Positions 15,942 through 24,992 of a DNA stretch of 63,840 bases are shown in pieces. This DNA comes from Methanobacteriota archaeon (lineage in GTDB: Archaea; Thermoplasmatota; Poseidoniia; Poseidoniales; Thalassarchaeaceae): contig JAERST010000010.1 in the NCBI GenBank assembly GCA_016845365.1, positions 1-63,840 of the forward strand, written 5' to 3'. The notes under the pieces were generated by a model that did no database searches, was not told where the DNA came from, and was given only the letters and a program-made list of their open reading frames with translations. The position numbers and the translations under genes are program-made. The number at the start of each line of letters is the position of its first letter. The first letter of the stretch is position 1.

Positions 15942-17168
15942 TCAAGCGAACCGCTCGCAAACGTAGCGAAGATGTTCGACGAATGATTGAGCCTCATCGA
16001 GCGTATTGTAAATCCAGAATGATGCACGATTCGTCGAAGGAACGCCGAGAGCATCCATCAGCGGCTGAGCGCAATGGTGTCCAGTGCGAACCGCGAAGCC
16101 ACCTTCGTCTAGAAGAAAAGCAAGATCCTGAGACTGAATCGAGTCGTGCAAGAAGGAGACCGCACCGCTAGAATTTGGAAGGTTTGGGTCGCCGAAGATT
16201 CGAATGCCTGGAATCTCAAGCATTTGGTCCGCGGTCCAGGCCGCCAAATCGTGAATGTGAGCGTGAACTTCACGCATATCGAATTGAGATAACCATTGGA
16301 CCGCAGCACCCCATCCAATCGCTTCTGCAATTCGAGGCGTCCCGGTCTCGAACATCGCGTGGCCCTCTTGGAAAGTCGTGCCTTCGGTGGAAACCCGCCT
16401 AATCATCGAGCCTCCGGTCATGAAAGGACCCATCTCGGCCATCGCATCGGGCCGAACCAGCAAACAACCGATTCCGGTCGGCCCAGCCATCTTGTGCGCA
16501 GATATAGCAACCATATCCGCACCCAAATTATCGAAGAAAATACGCTCGTGCGGTGCACCCTGCGCACAATCAAGCAAAACACGAGCACCAACAGCCTGTG
16601 ACTTCTCGATAATCTCCTCAACCGGATTTCGAATTCCCAAAACATTGCTTGTGTGAACTACACAAACCAATTTTGCACCCTCGAGAGCCACCTCAAAGGC
16701 ATCCATATCGAGGGTGAAGGTGCGAGTATCAATCGGCACGAATCGCACCTCAACTCCCTTCTCCTTACTCAATTCCTGCCAAGGTACGATGTCGGCGTGA
16801 TGCTCCATCTCGGTAACAACGACGACATCGTCGCGCTCCAGATTGTACCGAGCCCAGCCATAAGCTGCCAGATTGATTGCCTCGGTAGCACCACTGGTGT
16901 AGATCATATTCGCTGGGCTCGTGCCAAAAAATCGCGCGATACTCGTACGCGCTTCCTCCAAAGCGGTGGTTGCTTCGTCCGCCAAAGTGTGGTTTGCTCG
17001 GTGGGCGTTGGAATTGTATTCCTCGTAGAAACGAGTCATCGCGTCGATAACGACCTGAGGTTTTTGGGAAGTCGCTGCATTATCGAAGTAAACCAACTTC
17101 TTTCCATTCGGCAGTACCCTGTCAAGAATCGGAAAATCACCACGAATCGCGTCAATATCAAGCCCCAA
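15942..17168 (-). CDS. sufS: Cysteine desulfurase, SufS type
   Basis: 408 residues from a TTG at 17168; an AGGAGG stands 7 bases before it, and the product then begins GLDIDAIRGDFPIL, the normal SufS N-terminus. The longer open frame to 17273 adds an unlikely leader. PLP-binding Lys in SAHKMAGPTGIG; catalytic Cys in RTGHHCAQPLMD; substrate/PLP residues in YTSGATEAINLA, EMEHHADIVPW and LDCAQGAPH. It removes sulfur from cysteine as a persulfide for Fe-S clusters. First gene of sufS-sufE-sufT. Confidence 0.95.
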   Translation of the reverse strand: MGLDIDAIRGDFPILDRVLPNGKKLVYFDNAATSQKPQVVIDAMTRFYEEYNSNAHRANHTLADEATTALEEARTSIARFFGTSPANMIYTSGATEAINLAAYGWARYNLERDDVVVVTEMEHHADIVPWQELSKEKGVEVRFVPIDTRTFTLDMDAFEVALEGAKLVCVVHTSNVLGIRNPVEEIIEKSQAVGARVLLDCAQGAPHERIFFDNLGADMVAISAHKMAGPTGIGCLLVRPDAMAEMGPFMTGGSMIRRVSTEGTTFQEGHAMFETGTPRIAEAIGWGAAVQWLSQFDMREVHAHIHDLAAWTADQMLEIPGIRIFGDPNLPNSSGAVSFLHDSIQSQDLAFLLDEGGFAVRTGHHCAQPLMDALGVPSTNRASFWIYNTLDEAQSFVEHLRYVCERFA

Positions 17169-17294
17169 ACCCAATCCTCCTATTTGCGCGATTCGATACC
17201 CCACTATCAATGAGTGGGCGAACGACTCGTGCCACCCAAGTCTAATTGGCATCGTGCGGACATTTATGGTCAAAGACCTGTCTGAGGCACTCCA

Positions 17295-17744
17295 ATGGTG
17301 GCTGACTCTGGACAGGATATGGTCGACGCGCTCGGCAGAAAGGACTTGAATCTCGATGGCTCAGTAATCAATCTCGCCGTCGTCGGAAGCAGTCGTTTCT
17401 ATGATTTCGAAGTCTTTGAGAGAGCCATCGAAAAGTGGGTTGAAACTCATGGTTACCCAGACCTCATCATCGTCGGTGGGGCTAGTGGTGTCGATTACAT
17501 GGCAGAGCGCTGGGCAGACAATAATTCTGTGAAAATTGCAGTCTTTTCAGAAGAATGGAGCGACCCTGTTAGATCTCTGCGTGATACGGGTCGGCCAGAA
17601 GCTGGGAATACTCTAACTCAGAAGATCCTCGCTTCGGCATCTCATGTGTTAGCTCTTCCATCGCCTACCAGCAAATGGACTCGAGTCGTTATCGACCTTG
17701 CAGCCCAAAACGGGATTCCTACTGACATAACTGAGGTAGAATGA
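17295..17744 (+). CDS. SLOG-family (DUF2493-like) nucleotide-binding protein
   Basis: 149 residues. Rossmann-like fold: LAVVGSSRFYDFEVFERAI, then IIVGGASGVDYMAERWA (the GGA.G.D..A..WA signature), and a late SHVLALPSPTSKWTR. Such small SLOG proteins bind nucleotide-type ligands; the partner is unknown here. A decayed second copy lies at 19779-19915. Confidence 0.75.
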   Translation: MVADSGQDMVDALGRKDLNLDGSVINLAVVGSSRFYDFEVFERAIEKWVETHGYPDLIIVGGASGVDYMAERWADNNSVKIAVFSEEWSDPVRSLRDTGRPEAGNTLTQKILASASHVLALPSPTSKWTRVVIDLAAQNGIPTDITEVE

Positions 17745-17866
17745 AATGCGAAGCCGGTCGTTCGATTCCTCAGTCATTTCGAACGGACGATTCGATATCA
17801 AGTAGTGCCTGATTTAATGGCACCTACACGGGCAAACGAAATAACAAGAAAGTAGTCGGTTATATT

Positions 17867-19717
17867 ATGGAAAGGGGCTCACCGCCAATAATTCTGGTTT
17901 CCTTGCTACTTTTCTCGCTCACCCTACCTCTCTCAATCAGTACGGATGTCTCGGCTCAGACAAACGACGAAAATTCAGAATGGACGATGCTCGAGTCATT
18001 TGGGGCACTGAACGCATCAGATTCGGTGTATGATGTCGTTATCAACCCTGAAACTGGGGATGCTTACGTGACTGGGACATTCATCGGAAATGCCACCTTC
18101 GGAACAATCAATCTGACCAATCCAAATTGGGGCTCTCCGGAAATCTTCGTTGCAAATATGGATTCCAGTGGAGTATGGCACTGGGCGGTCTCCGCAGGCG
18201 GAGATCTGCGGGATGAAGGCCTTTCTATTGCATTAGATGAAAGCGGAGTATACGTAACTGGATTCTTCGAATCGAACTATATTTACTTCGGAGACAGTCT
18301 GCAACTTGCAAATGAGGATCAGACCGTTCCGAATTATTCAATATCCAATTACACCATGCCAACAATAGACGGATTCGTTGCTAAACTCGATTTCGAGGGA
18401 AATTGGCTTTGGGCGAGAGGGATGCATGGTAACGAAACTGATTCCGGAGTTTCGGTGAAATCACATGTTGGTGGCATAGTAGTCTCCGGAACTTTCACTT
18501 CGGCTTCGCTGAATATGGGGTCCAATGCAATAGCAAACAAATCTAGCCACTCAGTACATCAGGGATACGATGTTGATTTGTTTGTAGTGGGATACGACAC
18601 AGAGGGCAGGGAGATGTGGGTTGTGGTCGCTGGGGAGTGGAACTCCGATGTCGTCACAGATATGAAGTTGGATGATTCGGGCAACGTCTACCTAACAGGT
18701 CATGTTACAGGAGCAGCCGCATACTTCCTGCCTCACAAACCTCTCAATTCAGGAATAGGATTCACTGACGGATTCGTCGCCAAACTGTCAGCGAACCTGA
18801 CTTGGGAATGGGTAGCCCTAGTAGGCGGAACTGATTCCGACCAGATTCTCGGCCTGGATGTCGGAGAAGACGGGGGAGTGTATGTTGTCGGGACCTTCGC
18901 CTCAAAGAACATCACCTTCAGAAGCAGTAGTTCCTCTTCGGTGTTGGCCATGAACAACAGCGATCCGCCTAAGAATCTCACCATCCAATCCAGAGACGGT
19001 TTCGTAGCGAAGATAAGCGAGAGTGGTCAGTGGGTTTGGGCTGTGAATGCGACTGGGGAGTGGAACGAGGAGGTCGTTCAGGTTACGGTACTTCGCAATC
19101 ATGTGGTAATCTCGCTGACTGCGACATCGGACACATACTCGATTCTCGACTCCACCTACTACCACTCGATAGCATTGGGACAGGACTATTGCTTCATGTC
19201 CCTCACGACGGACGGGGAATTTGAATGGGGGATTCCAATGGGATGGTGGGCAATCCCTGAGTGGATATCTATGGATAGCACTGGCTCTGACGTCTTCTTC
19301 GCCGGGGAGTTCATGACAGAGAGTCTTGATTGGGGGGTCCTGTCCGCCAAAAATGCGAACTACGGAGTCCCGGGGTTCCCGTATACAGATGGGTTCGTCG
19401 CGAGGCTTACCCTTGTGGAATCGGATTCCGATAGTGACGGGATTCCAGATTGGGCTGATGCCGACGATGACGATGATGGCCTATTCGACGAGGAGGAGGA
19501 AGAATACGGGACGGACCCCTTGAACCCAGACTCTGATGGAGATGGGTTCGATGACGGGGACGAAGTTCTGGGAGAACACGACCCGATGGACTCTGAGGAT
19601 TATCCACAGCGCATGTGCTGCTCATCCTCCAACCTCATTGAGTCGGCATTGCCGGCGATTCTAGTAGGCCTTCTTCTTCTTTTCCTCATTAGGAGAAAAA
19701 AGCAAGAAAACGATTGA
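17867..19717 (+). CDS. Exported SBBP-type beta-propeller protein with Asp-rich tail and C-terminal anchor
   Basis: 616 residues. Signal peptide IILVSLLLFSLTLPLSIS. At least five repeats of the form 'DAYVTGTF ... DGFVAKL ... W.W' (GDAYVTGTFIGNATFG; GVYVTGFFES; GNVYLTGHVTGAA; GGVYVVGTFASKNITF; DVFFAGEFMTESLDWG), typical of seven-bladed SBBP propellers. Then a thrombospondin-3-like stretch (DSDSDGIPDWADADDDDDG; DSDGDGFDDGDE), CC, and a membrane helix ALPAILVGLLLLFLI with a basic RRKKQ end. This layout suggests a protein held on the outer face, possibly trimmed at the anchor. It is flanked by the intact and broken SLOG copies. Confidence 0.78.
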   Translation: MERGSPPIILVSLLLFSLTLPLSISTDVSAQTNDENSEWTMLESFGALNASDSVYDVVINPETGDAYVTGTFIGNATFGTINLTNPNWGSPEIFVANMDSSGVWHWAVSAGGDLRDEGLSIALDESGVYVTGFFESNYIYFGDSLQLANEDQTVPNYSISNYTMPTIDGFVAKLDFEGNWLWARGMHGNETDSGVSVKSHVGGIVVSGTFTSASLNMGSNAIANKSSHSVHQGYDVDLFVVGYDTEGREMWVVVAGEWNSDVVTDMKLDDSGNVYLTGHVTGAAAYFLPHKPLNSGIGFTDGFVAKLSANLTWEWVALVGGTDSDQILGLDVGEDGGVYVVGTFASKNITFRSSSSSSVLAMNNSDPPKNLTIQSRDGFVAKISESGQWVWAVNATGEWNEEVVQVTVLRNHVVISLTATSDTYSILDSTYYHSIALGQDYCFMSLTTDGEFEWGIPMGWWAIPEWISMDSTGSDVFFAGEFMTESLDWGVLSAKNANYGVPGFPYTDGFVARLTLVESDSDSDGIPDWADADDDDDGLFDEEEEEYGTDPLNPDSDGDGFDDGDEVLGEHDPMDSEDYPQRMCCSSSNLIESALPAILVGLLLLFLIRRKKQEND

Positions 19718-19778
19718 ATCGAAATGTTCCAGCGGATGTATATTGTCTAACACACCCCTCCGCTGCTATCCCAGGAGC

Positions 19779-19915
19779 CTCTGGACAAGATGTGGTCGAC
19801 GCGCTCGGCAAGAAGGACCTAAATCGGGACGGGACGGCGATCAATCTCGCTATCGTCGGCATCAGCCCAAAACGGGATTCCTACTGACATAACTGAGGTA
19901 GAATGAACTGCGAGG
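19779..19915 (+). pseudogene. Internally deleted duplicate of the SLOG gene
   Basis: Matches the start region of 17295-17744 (CTCTGGACAAGATGTGGTCG onward) and then jumps, at about 19862, to that gene's end (CAGCCCAAAACGGGATTCC ... GAGGTAGAATGA), losing about 310 bases. The junction has a short shared AGC. It leaves no useful frame. The copy abuts the FMN reductase gene, suggesting the propeller gene between the copies arrived or was rearranged with the duplication. Confidence 0.75.
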
Positions 19916-19956
19916 CGGGTCATTCGTTTGAAGTACGGAGTGCCTCTCGCCGTATT

Positions 19957-20451
19957 ATGGCGCAGTTTCTGATGATTACCGCGACTACCGGCACCAACCT
20001 AGAATTGGCAGAGAGATTTGCTAGTGTAGCTCGTGAGAAAGGGCATAGCGCTGAAGTCGTCGATTTGGCGTCTATGGACCTGCCAATGTTCACAATGGAG
20101 CGCTCGAAATCCGATGATGCCCCAGATATGTCGGATTTGACCAAGCATATGATGGACGCTCAAGCCTGGATTGTCTGTGCGCCGGAATACAATGGCTCGA
20201 TGCCACCGACTCTGAACAATGCACTTGCATGGCTATCTCTCGATTGGCAGAGCTTCCGCAGCCTCTGCACTGGTCGCAAGGTCGGGCTGGCCACGCACAG
20301 CGGAGGCGGTGGCTCTCATGTGATTATGGCCATGAGACAGCAATTTTCCTTCATCGGCGCGGACGTGATGGGGCGAGCACTGACCTCAGGGCGAAATAAG
20401 GAAGCTAATCCAGAGACTATCGAAGCGATGATCGACAACCTAGCTCGATGA
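19957..20451 (+). CDS. NAD(P)H-dependent FMN reductase (flavodoxin-like)
   Basis: 164 residues from ATG 19957; the open frame to 19903 begins in the SLOG duplicate and is not native. Flavodoxin-like fold: FLMITATTGTNLELA (phosphate loop), ICAPEYNG motif as WIVCAPEYNGSMPPTLNNALAWL, and GRKVGLATHSGGGGSHV. Family members reduce FMN or quinones. A strong hairpin follows immediately. Confidence 0.85.
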   Translation: MAQFLMITATTGTNLELAERFASVAREKGHSAEVVDLASMDLPMFTMERSKSDDAPDMSDLTKHMMDAQAWIVCAPEYNGSMPPTLNNALAWLSLDWQSFRSLCTGRKVGLATHSGGGGSHVIMAMRQQFSFIGADVMGRALTSGRNKEANPETIEAMIDNLAR

Positions 20452-20453
20452 AT

Positions 20454-20471
20454 CTCTCTGATCTCAGAGAG
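20454..20471. terminator. Stem-loop after the FMN reductase
   Basis: CTCTCTGA-TC-TCAGAGAG, perfect 8-bp inverted repeat three bases after the stop codon. A second stem TGCCGG-GA-CCGGCA lies at 20510-20523, nearer to tRNA-Glu. No T-run follows. Confidence 0.4.
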
Positions 20472-20556
20472 CACTGAGATTCGGAAGCAAGGAGGCCGAA
20501 CTGCGAAGATGCCGGGACCGGCAGTCGCACCATTCGGATTCAACAAAATCTCAGAA

Positions 20557-20634
20557 TGGTGCTCCTGCCGGGATTTGAACCCGGGTCGCCGGGATGAAAA
20601 CCCGGAATGATGGACCGTACTACACCACAGGAGC
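20557..20634 (-). tRNA. tRNA-Glu (anticodon TTC)
   Basis: Minus strand: acceptor GCTCCTG pairs with CAGGAGC, then A and encoded CCA. Anticodon stem CCGGG/CCCGG with loop TTTTCAT, anticodon TTC. T-arm CCGGG-TTCAAAT-CCCGG. No intron. Confidence 0.95.
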
Positions 20635-20728
20635 GACAGCCCGCCGAGCCGCGACCCCCACATAATCAAATCGGGTCGCCGGGGACAGGTTCACCGGCCC
20701 GCTACGGGAGCGAGCCGCACAGAATTCG

Positions 20729-23707
20729 TCACGGTGGACTACTATTCTGAGCAGCGGTATAATTCGACGAATCGACAACGCCGTCCTGATCGAAATCCCA
20801 TGCGACCCACGTGGTCGTTACCACATGCGTCCATCCATTACTCGCATCCCACGCCCACGCGACATAGGTCGCATTGGTATAGTAGGCAAACCCTAGGTGA
20901 TTGATGTTGTAACGGTAGTACACATAGTGCAAATACCACGCTTGAGTTAAGGTTCCATTAGCATCGAATACTCGCAAATGATAGGTGTAATCGATTCGTT
21001 GCCAAGTGTAATTTCCATCGGCGTCGTCGTCGATGAGCACGTGCGAATAGAATAGGATTACACGTCGCTCAAGGAAGCCGTCGCCGTCCATGTCAGCAGC
21101 ATTCCACCACCAGACATTGGAACGAATCGAATCGCGAACTCCATCGGAATTATTGTCCCAAGATCGAGTATTGTGAACCGCGATTCGGATGAACCACAGC
21201 TGGTCAGTCTGCGTATTTAGCCAGCGCTCGACCGACCAAGTCGACGCGTCAATGAAGTGGAATCCATACGCATCTTGGTCAAGATTCGTAGCAATCTGGA
21301 CGCGTCGGAAAGTATGTTCCCAAACTCCGTCGCTATCAGGATCCCAGCGCTTAATCTCAGCATTCAGCGTATCCTGACGCTCAAGATACCAATCATTGTC
21401 GAGGTCTGTACCATTGCTCCTCTCGAAGGTTCGATGCATATACTCGGCATTGCCGTCGACATCAGCATCGATTCGCGTCGTCGTCAATGCCCAATCGATG
21501 CGATACTCGATCATTCCCCAATCCCAATGGGTCGACCACGACCTCATCACAACGGTGTGCTCGAGGTCGCCGTCGCGGTCGGAATCATCCTCCATCGAAG
21601 CGACGCGGTAGGTCCAGTAGAGTTCCTTTACCCCGTCTGAATTGTTATCGTAAGCGTTCGTCCACTGCTGGACCGAACGCTTCAGGTCGACCGAGCCGTC
21701 CCGGTCTCGGTCGAATCTCGTAATACTGCGAAGATAATCCTGTGAAGTGTCACGATTTCCGTCCGCATTCGGGTCGGAGCGGAAACTCGTGTGGTCGATG
21801 ATGTACTCAACATCCTTCGTCCCATCATCGTTCCAATCGGTCCACCAAACCATCTCAGTGTCGGAAGTCCAGAGTGTCCAGTACCACCATGAAGTGGAGT
21901 TCACGGTGACCCAGCGTGAGGTGCGGTCGTAGGCGATGTAGCGCTCGAGGTTACCGTCCTCGTCGGTATCTGTCATGCCATTTGTGACCATTTCCCAATT
22001 GGTGTCGACCTGGGTTCCGTTAGTCCAGCGCATTACGCTGTAATTGTACGAATTGCGAATTTCTGGAAGCCCATTCGAGTTGAGATCGCGAATAATCAGG
22101 CCGCGATACCACCAGTGATGTTGGTCGTCGACGCCGTCGCCATCGCGGTCCTTGCTGCAGTATTTTGTGTGCCAAAGATAGATCCACTCCGGCCCCGGGA
22201 TTCCGTCGTTATCGTACCAATAACTCGCCACGCGCACAGTGCACGCTACTTCTGCCACACCATCTCCGTCCCAGTCCTCATACTCGGTTGAGTTGAGCCA
22301 TGTGCTGGTGACGGTCATGACTGAACGGGAGTAGGTTGTCTGCTGGGCTGATTCATCGCTGACCTCCTCCCAAGCTGCATCCATGACCGGCTGGACGATG
22401 TTCGTGTAAGCCGTAGTAATCGAAGGCAGTGGAGTGTTTTCAGCATCGGACATCGTCGACTCTGACTCGGAGAGATAGTTGTCTTGTTCGAGTAGTTCGG
22501 ACTCTACTGCGTCCTCCTGCTCTTCCTCTTCGCCGGCTTCGTCGCGGATGGAATCATCATCCTTGGTTTCCCAATTGTTGATTTCTTCCTCGTCATCCAT
22601 TTCGCCGTCGCCGTCGGGGTCGAAGTCTTCCTCGTAATCGTAGGCTTGCTCTTCGTTGGCCTCTTCGACCTCGTCGACTATGCCGTCGGCGTCTTCGTCG
22701 AGTAGTGCATCGAGGTCGTCTTGTAGGACCTCTTCAGTTTCTTCTTCTGCCTCATCGTGGAGTTCTGCTGCTTCGAGGTCCTCGATATCGCCGATGACCT
22801 CGATGTGGATTAGGCGCTGAGCGGTGACTCCAGTCGGACCGAAAGCTGTCACCGTGATTGTGTAGACACCTTCCTCTGAGTATTGGTATGTCTCTTCGGA
22901 GGCGGCTGGTTCGACGGCGTGGCCGTCGCCGTAATCGATTCTGACGATTACTGGGCCGAGTTCGTCGTGAGTCTCGGTTTCGATGACGAACTGTTCAATG
23001 AGATGGAAGGCGATTCGGCCCTCGCCGCTCGGATTGGTATCGACGATTAGGAGCGGCGCATCGGCTCGCTCGATGTGGATTGCTTCGCGGACGGTGGCGA
23101 CGTATCCGTGTTCGTCTTCCACCGTTGCCTCAACCACATATTGTCCGGGGTGAGCCCAAAGGTGGTTGCCCGAGGCCGACTTGCTTGAGGTTCCGTCTGC
23201 GAAGTCGACGCTGATTGTCACTGCGTCGCCGTCTGGGTCTTGGGCGTTGACCTCCCAAGCGATTGGCATTCCTGCGATGCCGTCCTTTGGTAGTTCAAGG
23301 TCGACGAGTGGTGCTCGATTGGCATCGCGAATGGTGAAAATTGCCGATGCCTCGCCTTCTCCGCCGTTGGAATCGATGATCCTTGCATCGAGTTGATGCG
23401 TTCCAACGGTCATGAAGCCGGCGTCATATGCGAGTGTCGAACTGGATTGGACGACAGCGCCGTTCAGAGTCCAAGTGACGATGAATGGGCCCTCGCCCCC
23501 AGTCACCGTTAGTACTGCGCTGACATAATCTGCAGTCGTTGTGGGACTTCCTTCGAGGTCGACGGTTGCGATTACCGGGTCGGGGTCTGCAACCGGTTCG
23601 ACTGCATCCTTGGTTGCACCGATGCAACCGGAGGAAAGCATCAGCACGGTGAGGAAGATTCCGACTTGCATGCGACGACGGTTCTGGGCGTTCATTGGGG
23701 TGATCAT
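20729..23707 (-). CDS. Large PKD / Trp-Asp-repeat surface lipoprotein
   Basis: About 992 residues from ATG 23707 (an in-frame TTG at 23713 and an ATG at 23695 are alternatives). Lipoprotein signal MQVGIFLTVLMLSSGC. Residues ~50-320 hold PKD/Ig-like domains (SVDFADGTSSK; YDYGDGHAVEPA-type loops). Then a long Glu/Asp-rich stretch (~320-440). The C-terminal ~550 residues are about 20 units of an aromatic strand followed by a DxDxDG-type loop: DWDGDGVAE, DRDGDGVDD, DTDEDGNLE, DWNDDGTKD, DPNADGNRD, DRDRDGSVD, with many WW pairs. Calcium-dependent surface adhesion or binding is plausible but not shown. Downstream of the membrane regulator and sharing its upstream DNA motif. Confidence 0.75.
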   Translation of the reverse strand: MITPMNAQNRRRMQVGIFLTVLMLSSGCIGATKDAVEPVADPDPVIATVDLEGSPTTTADYVSAVLTVTGGEGPFIVTWTLNGAVVQSSSTLAYDAGFMTVGTHQLDARIIDSNGGEGEASAIFTIRDANRAPLVDLELPKDGIAGMPIAWEVNAQDPDGDAVTISVDFADGTSSKSASGNHLWAHPGQYVVEATVEDEHGYVATVREAIHIERADAPLLIVDTNPSGEGRIAFHLIEQFVIETETHDELGPVIVRIDYGDGHAVEPAASEETYQYSEEGVYTITVTAFGPTGVTAQRLIHIEVIGDIEDLEAAELHDEAEEETEEVLQDDLDALLDEDADGIVDEVEEANEEQAYDYEEDFDPDGDGEMDDEEEINNWETKDDDSIRDEAGEEEEQEDAVESELLEQDNYLSESESTMSDAENTPLPSITTAYTNIVQPVMDAAWEEVSDESAQQTTYSRSVMTVTSTWLNSTEYEDWDGDGVAEVACTVRVASYWYDNDGIPGPEWIYLWHTKYCSKDRDGDGVDDQHHWWYRGLIIRDLNSNGLPEIRNSYNYSVMRWTNGTQVDTNWEMVTNGMTDTDEDGNLERYIAYDRTSRWVTVNSTSWWYWTLWTSDTEMVWWTDWNDDGTKDVEYIIDHTSFRSDPNADGNRDTSQDYLRSITRFDRDRDGSVDLKRSVQQWTNAYDNNSDGVKELYWTYRVASMEDDSDRDGDLEHTVVMRSWSTHWDWGMIEYRIDWALTTTRIDADVDGNAEYMHRTFERSNGTDLDNDWYLERQDTLNAEIKRWDPDSDGVWEHTFRRVQIATNLDQDAYGFHFIDASTWSVERWLNTQTDQLWFIRIAVHNTRSWDNNSDGVRDSIRSNVWWWNAADMDGDGFLERRVILFYSHVLIDDDADGNYTWQRIDYTYHLRVFDANGTLTQAWYLHYVYYRYNINHLGFAYYTNATYVAWAWDASNGWTHVVTTTWVAWDFDQDGVVDSSNYTAAQNSSPP

Positions 23708-23728
23708 CGGCAAGCGGTCTCACGCGCG

Positions 23729-23778
23729 CTATTAGAGAAGTGTGGGGCGTAGCGTTTGTCAAGAGGGTCAAAAACGCT
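23729..23778 (-). promoter_or_regulatory. Promoter with upstream palindrome for the repeat lipoprotein
   Basis: On the minus strand: AGCGTTT...AAACGCT, a perfect 7-bp inverted repeat spaced by 14 (23751-23778), next to ACGCCCCAC (23742-23750), then a TATA-like CTAATAG (23729-23735) about 22-28 bases before the ATG at 23707, implying a leaderless mRNA. The same block occurs at 24958-24992. The position directly upstream of TATA suits an activator site in archaea. Confidence 0.55.
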
Positions 23779-23875
23779 GTTTTTTACACCTAGACGGACT
23801 TTCTGTGACCGGCTGGCATGAGCCCATCTAAACGGCTAAATTCGGGTCTGAATCGAGCTCGATTTCATCCAGCTA

Positions 23876-24922
23876 TCACGCCGGAATCGAGAGTTGTGCC
23901 CACGCTCTTTCACCCTCGATTGTTAGGACTCGGCGAGTCTTCAGACCGCGCCGCTCGCGGCTGATGAGACCCTGACTCTCCAGCCGTCGCAGGTGATGGC
24001 TGACCAATTGCTGGCTGGTCTTGAGTTCCACCGCGAGTTCACGCTGGGTTGGAGAGGGAGCTTCAGGGGCTTGTTCAGCGATGGATCTGAGAATCATCAG
24101 GGCGACATCGCTGAGTTGGTTGACATCGATTGGACGAGGCAATCGCGAGAGCTCTGCCTCGCGGTTGACTCGATCGGTGTAATAACGGAGCAGTCGGCCA
24201 TCTCTACGGCACCAAACCTTGCCTTCCATCTCGAGAATTCGCAAGTGGTGAACCGCCTGATGATTACCTAATTCGAGAGCCCGAATCATACCCGAGAGAT
24301 GGCAACCTGGGTGCGCGGTCAGGAATCCAGTGATTCGACCGCGCTGGAAATTTCCAGCTAATGTTCCCGGACCCTCGCTAACCGAGAGGTCTGAGAAGCG
24401 ACTCATCGATTGAATCACTCTCTCGCGGGTCGGCTCATCAGCAGTCGCCGCCAATGCAAGCGTGAGCAGAAGGGCGCCGACCAGCGCCATCACCGGCGCG
24501 AATATGCTCGAAGGCATCGACAATGAGACGCCGATGCCGCCCGAGCCGCCATCAGAACCGCCGCCCGAGCCACCATCCGAACCGCCAACCGGCTCGGGAG
24601 CCGAATCAGCAAGAGCAATCAGAGTCTCGGATTCGATTGTCCAAACTCCCTCTTGCTCAACGGTGTAGGAGACGAGGACCGTCGCCCCTTCGATTGGATG
24701 CAGAGTAACACCAGCAATCGGCTCAACATACACCATATCATCCGTCGCAACAGCGTCCAAACACCAGATTCCATCCGGATCCTTCAACCAGACGGCCTCG
24801 GCGCTCTGGACATCAGAATCTGCCATCGCGGGCATCGAAATTGCAGCTAGGAGGACGAGGCAGAGCCCGGCGACCAATGAAGCCCGAACGACCGCGTTGG
24901 GGTACCTCGCGTCTCCTCCCAT
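23876..24922 (-). CDS. Membrane-tethered winged-helix transcription regulator
   Basis: 348 residues. Signal/first helix (VAGLCLVLLAAISMPAMA), an exported ~80-residue beta-rich domain (VWLKDPDGIWCLDAV ... GATVLVSYTVEQEGVW), a Gly/Ser linker (~115-130), a membrane helix (FAPVMALVGALLLTLALAATA), then two cytoplasmic winged helices: ~195-255 (HPGCHLSGMIRALELGNHQ, HHLRILEMEGKVWCRRDG) and ~270-345 (TQRELAVELKTSQQLVSHHL, RRLESQGLISRERRG). The layout is a one-component sensor: outside domain, anchor, DNA binding. Its own promoter and that of the downstream lipoprotein share a motif, so self-regulation and control of that gene are inferred. Leaderless start. Confidence 0.8.
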   Translation of the reverse strand: MGGDARYPNAVVRASLVAGLCLVLLAAISMPAMADSDVQSAEAVWLKDPDGIWCLDAVATDDMVYVEPIAGVTLHPIEGATVLVSYTVEQEGVWTIESETLIALADSAPEPVGGSDGGSGGGSDGGSGGIGVSLSMPSSIFAPVMALVGALLLTLALAATADEPTRERVIQSMSRFSDLSVSEGPGTLAGNFQRGRITGFLTAHPGCHLSGMIRALELGNHQAVHHLRILEMEGKVWCRRDGRLLRYYTDRVNREAELSRLPRPIDVNQLSDVALMILRSIAEQAPEAPSPTQRELAVELKTSQQLVSHHLRRLESQGLISRERRGLKTRRVLTIEGERAWAQLSIPA

Positions 24923-24946
24923 GGCGAAATCAGAGCCTTAGGCGTG

Positions 24947-24992
24947 GTATAAGGCACGTGGGGCGTCGTGTTTGTCAAGCCCAAAAAACGCT
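24947..24992 (-). promoter_or_regulatory. Promoter of the membrane regulator with the shared upstream motif
   Basis: Minus strand: TATA-like TTATAC (24947-24952) 25 bases before the ATG at 24922, preceded by the block at 24958-24992, which shares GTGGGGCGT.G.GTTTGTCAAG and AAAAACGCT (plus-strand reading) with 23742-23778. The second half-site is imperfect here (AAACACG for AAACGCT). The block touches the stop codon of the DedA-like gene. Confidence 0.55.

Noticed and set aside
15942-17273. Long N-terminal leader for SufS (start at 17273)
   Set aside because: The AGGAGG-TTG at 17168 and the family N-terminus favour the shorter protein.
20316-20669. 117-codon minus-strand frame near tRNA-Glu
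   Set aside because: It reads through tRNA-Glu and antisense to the FMN reductase; not a gene.
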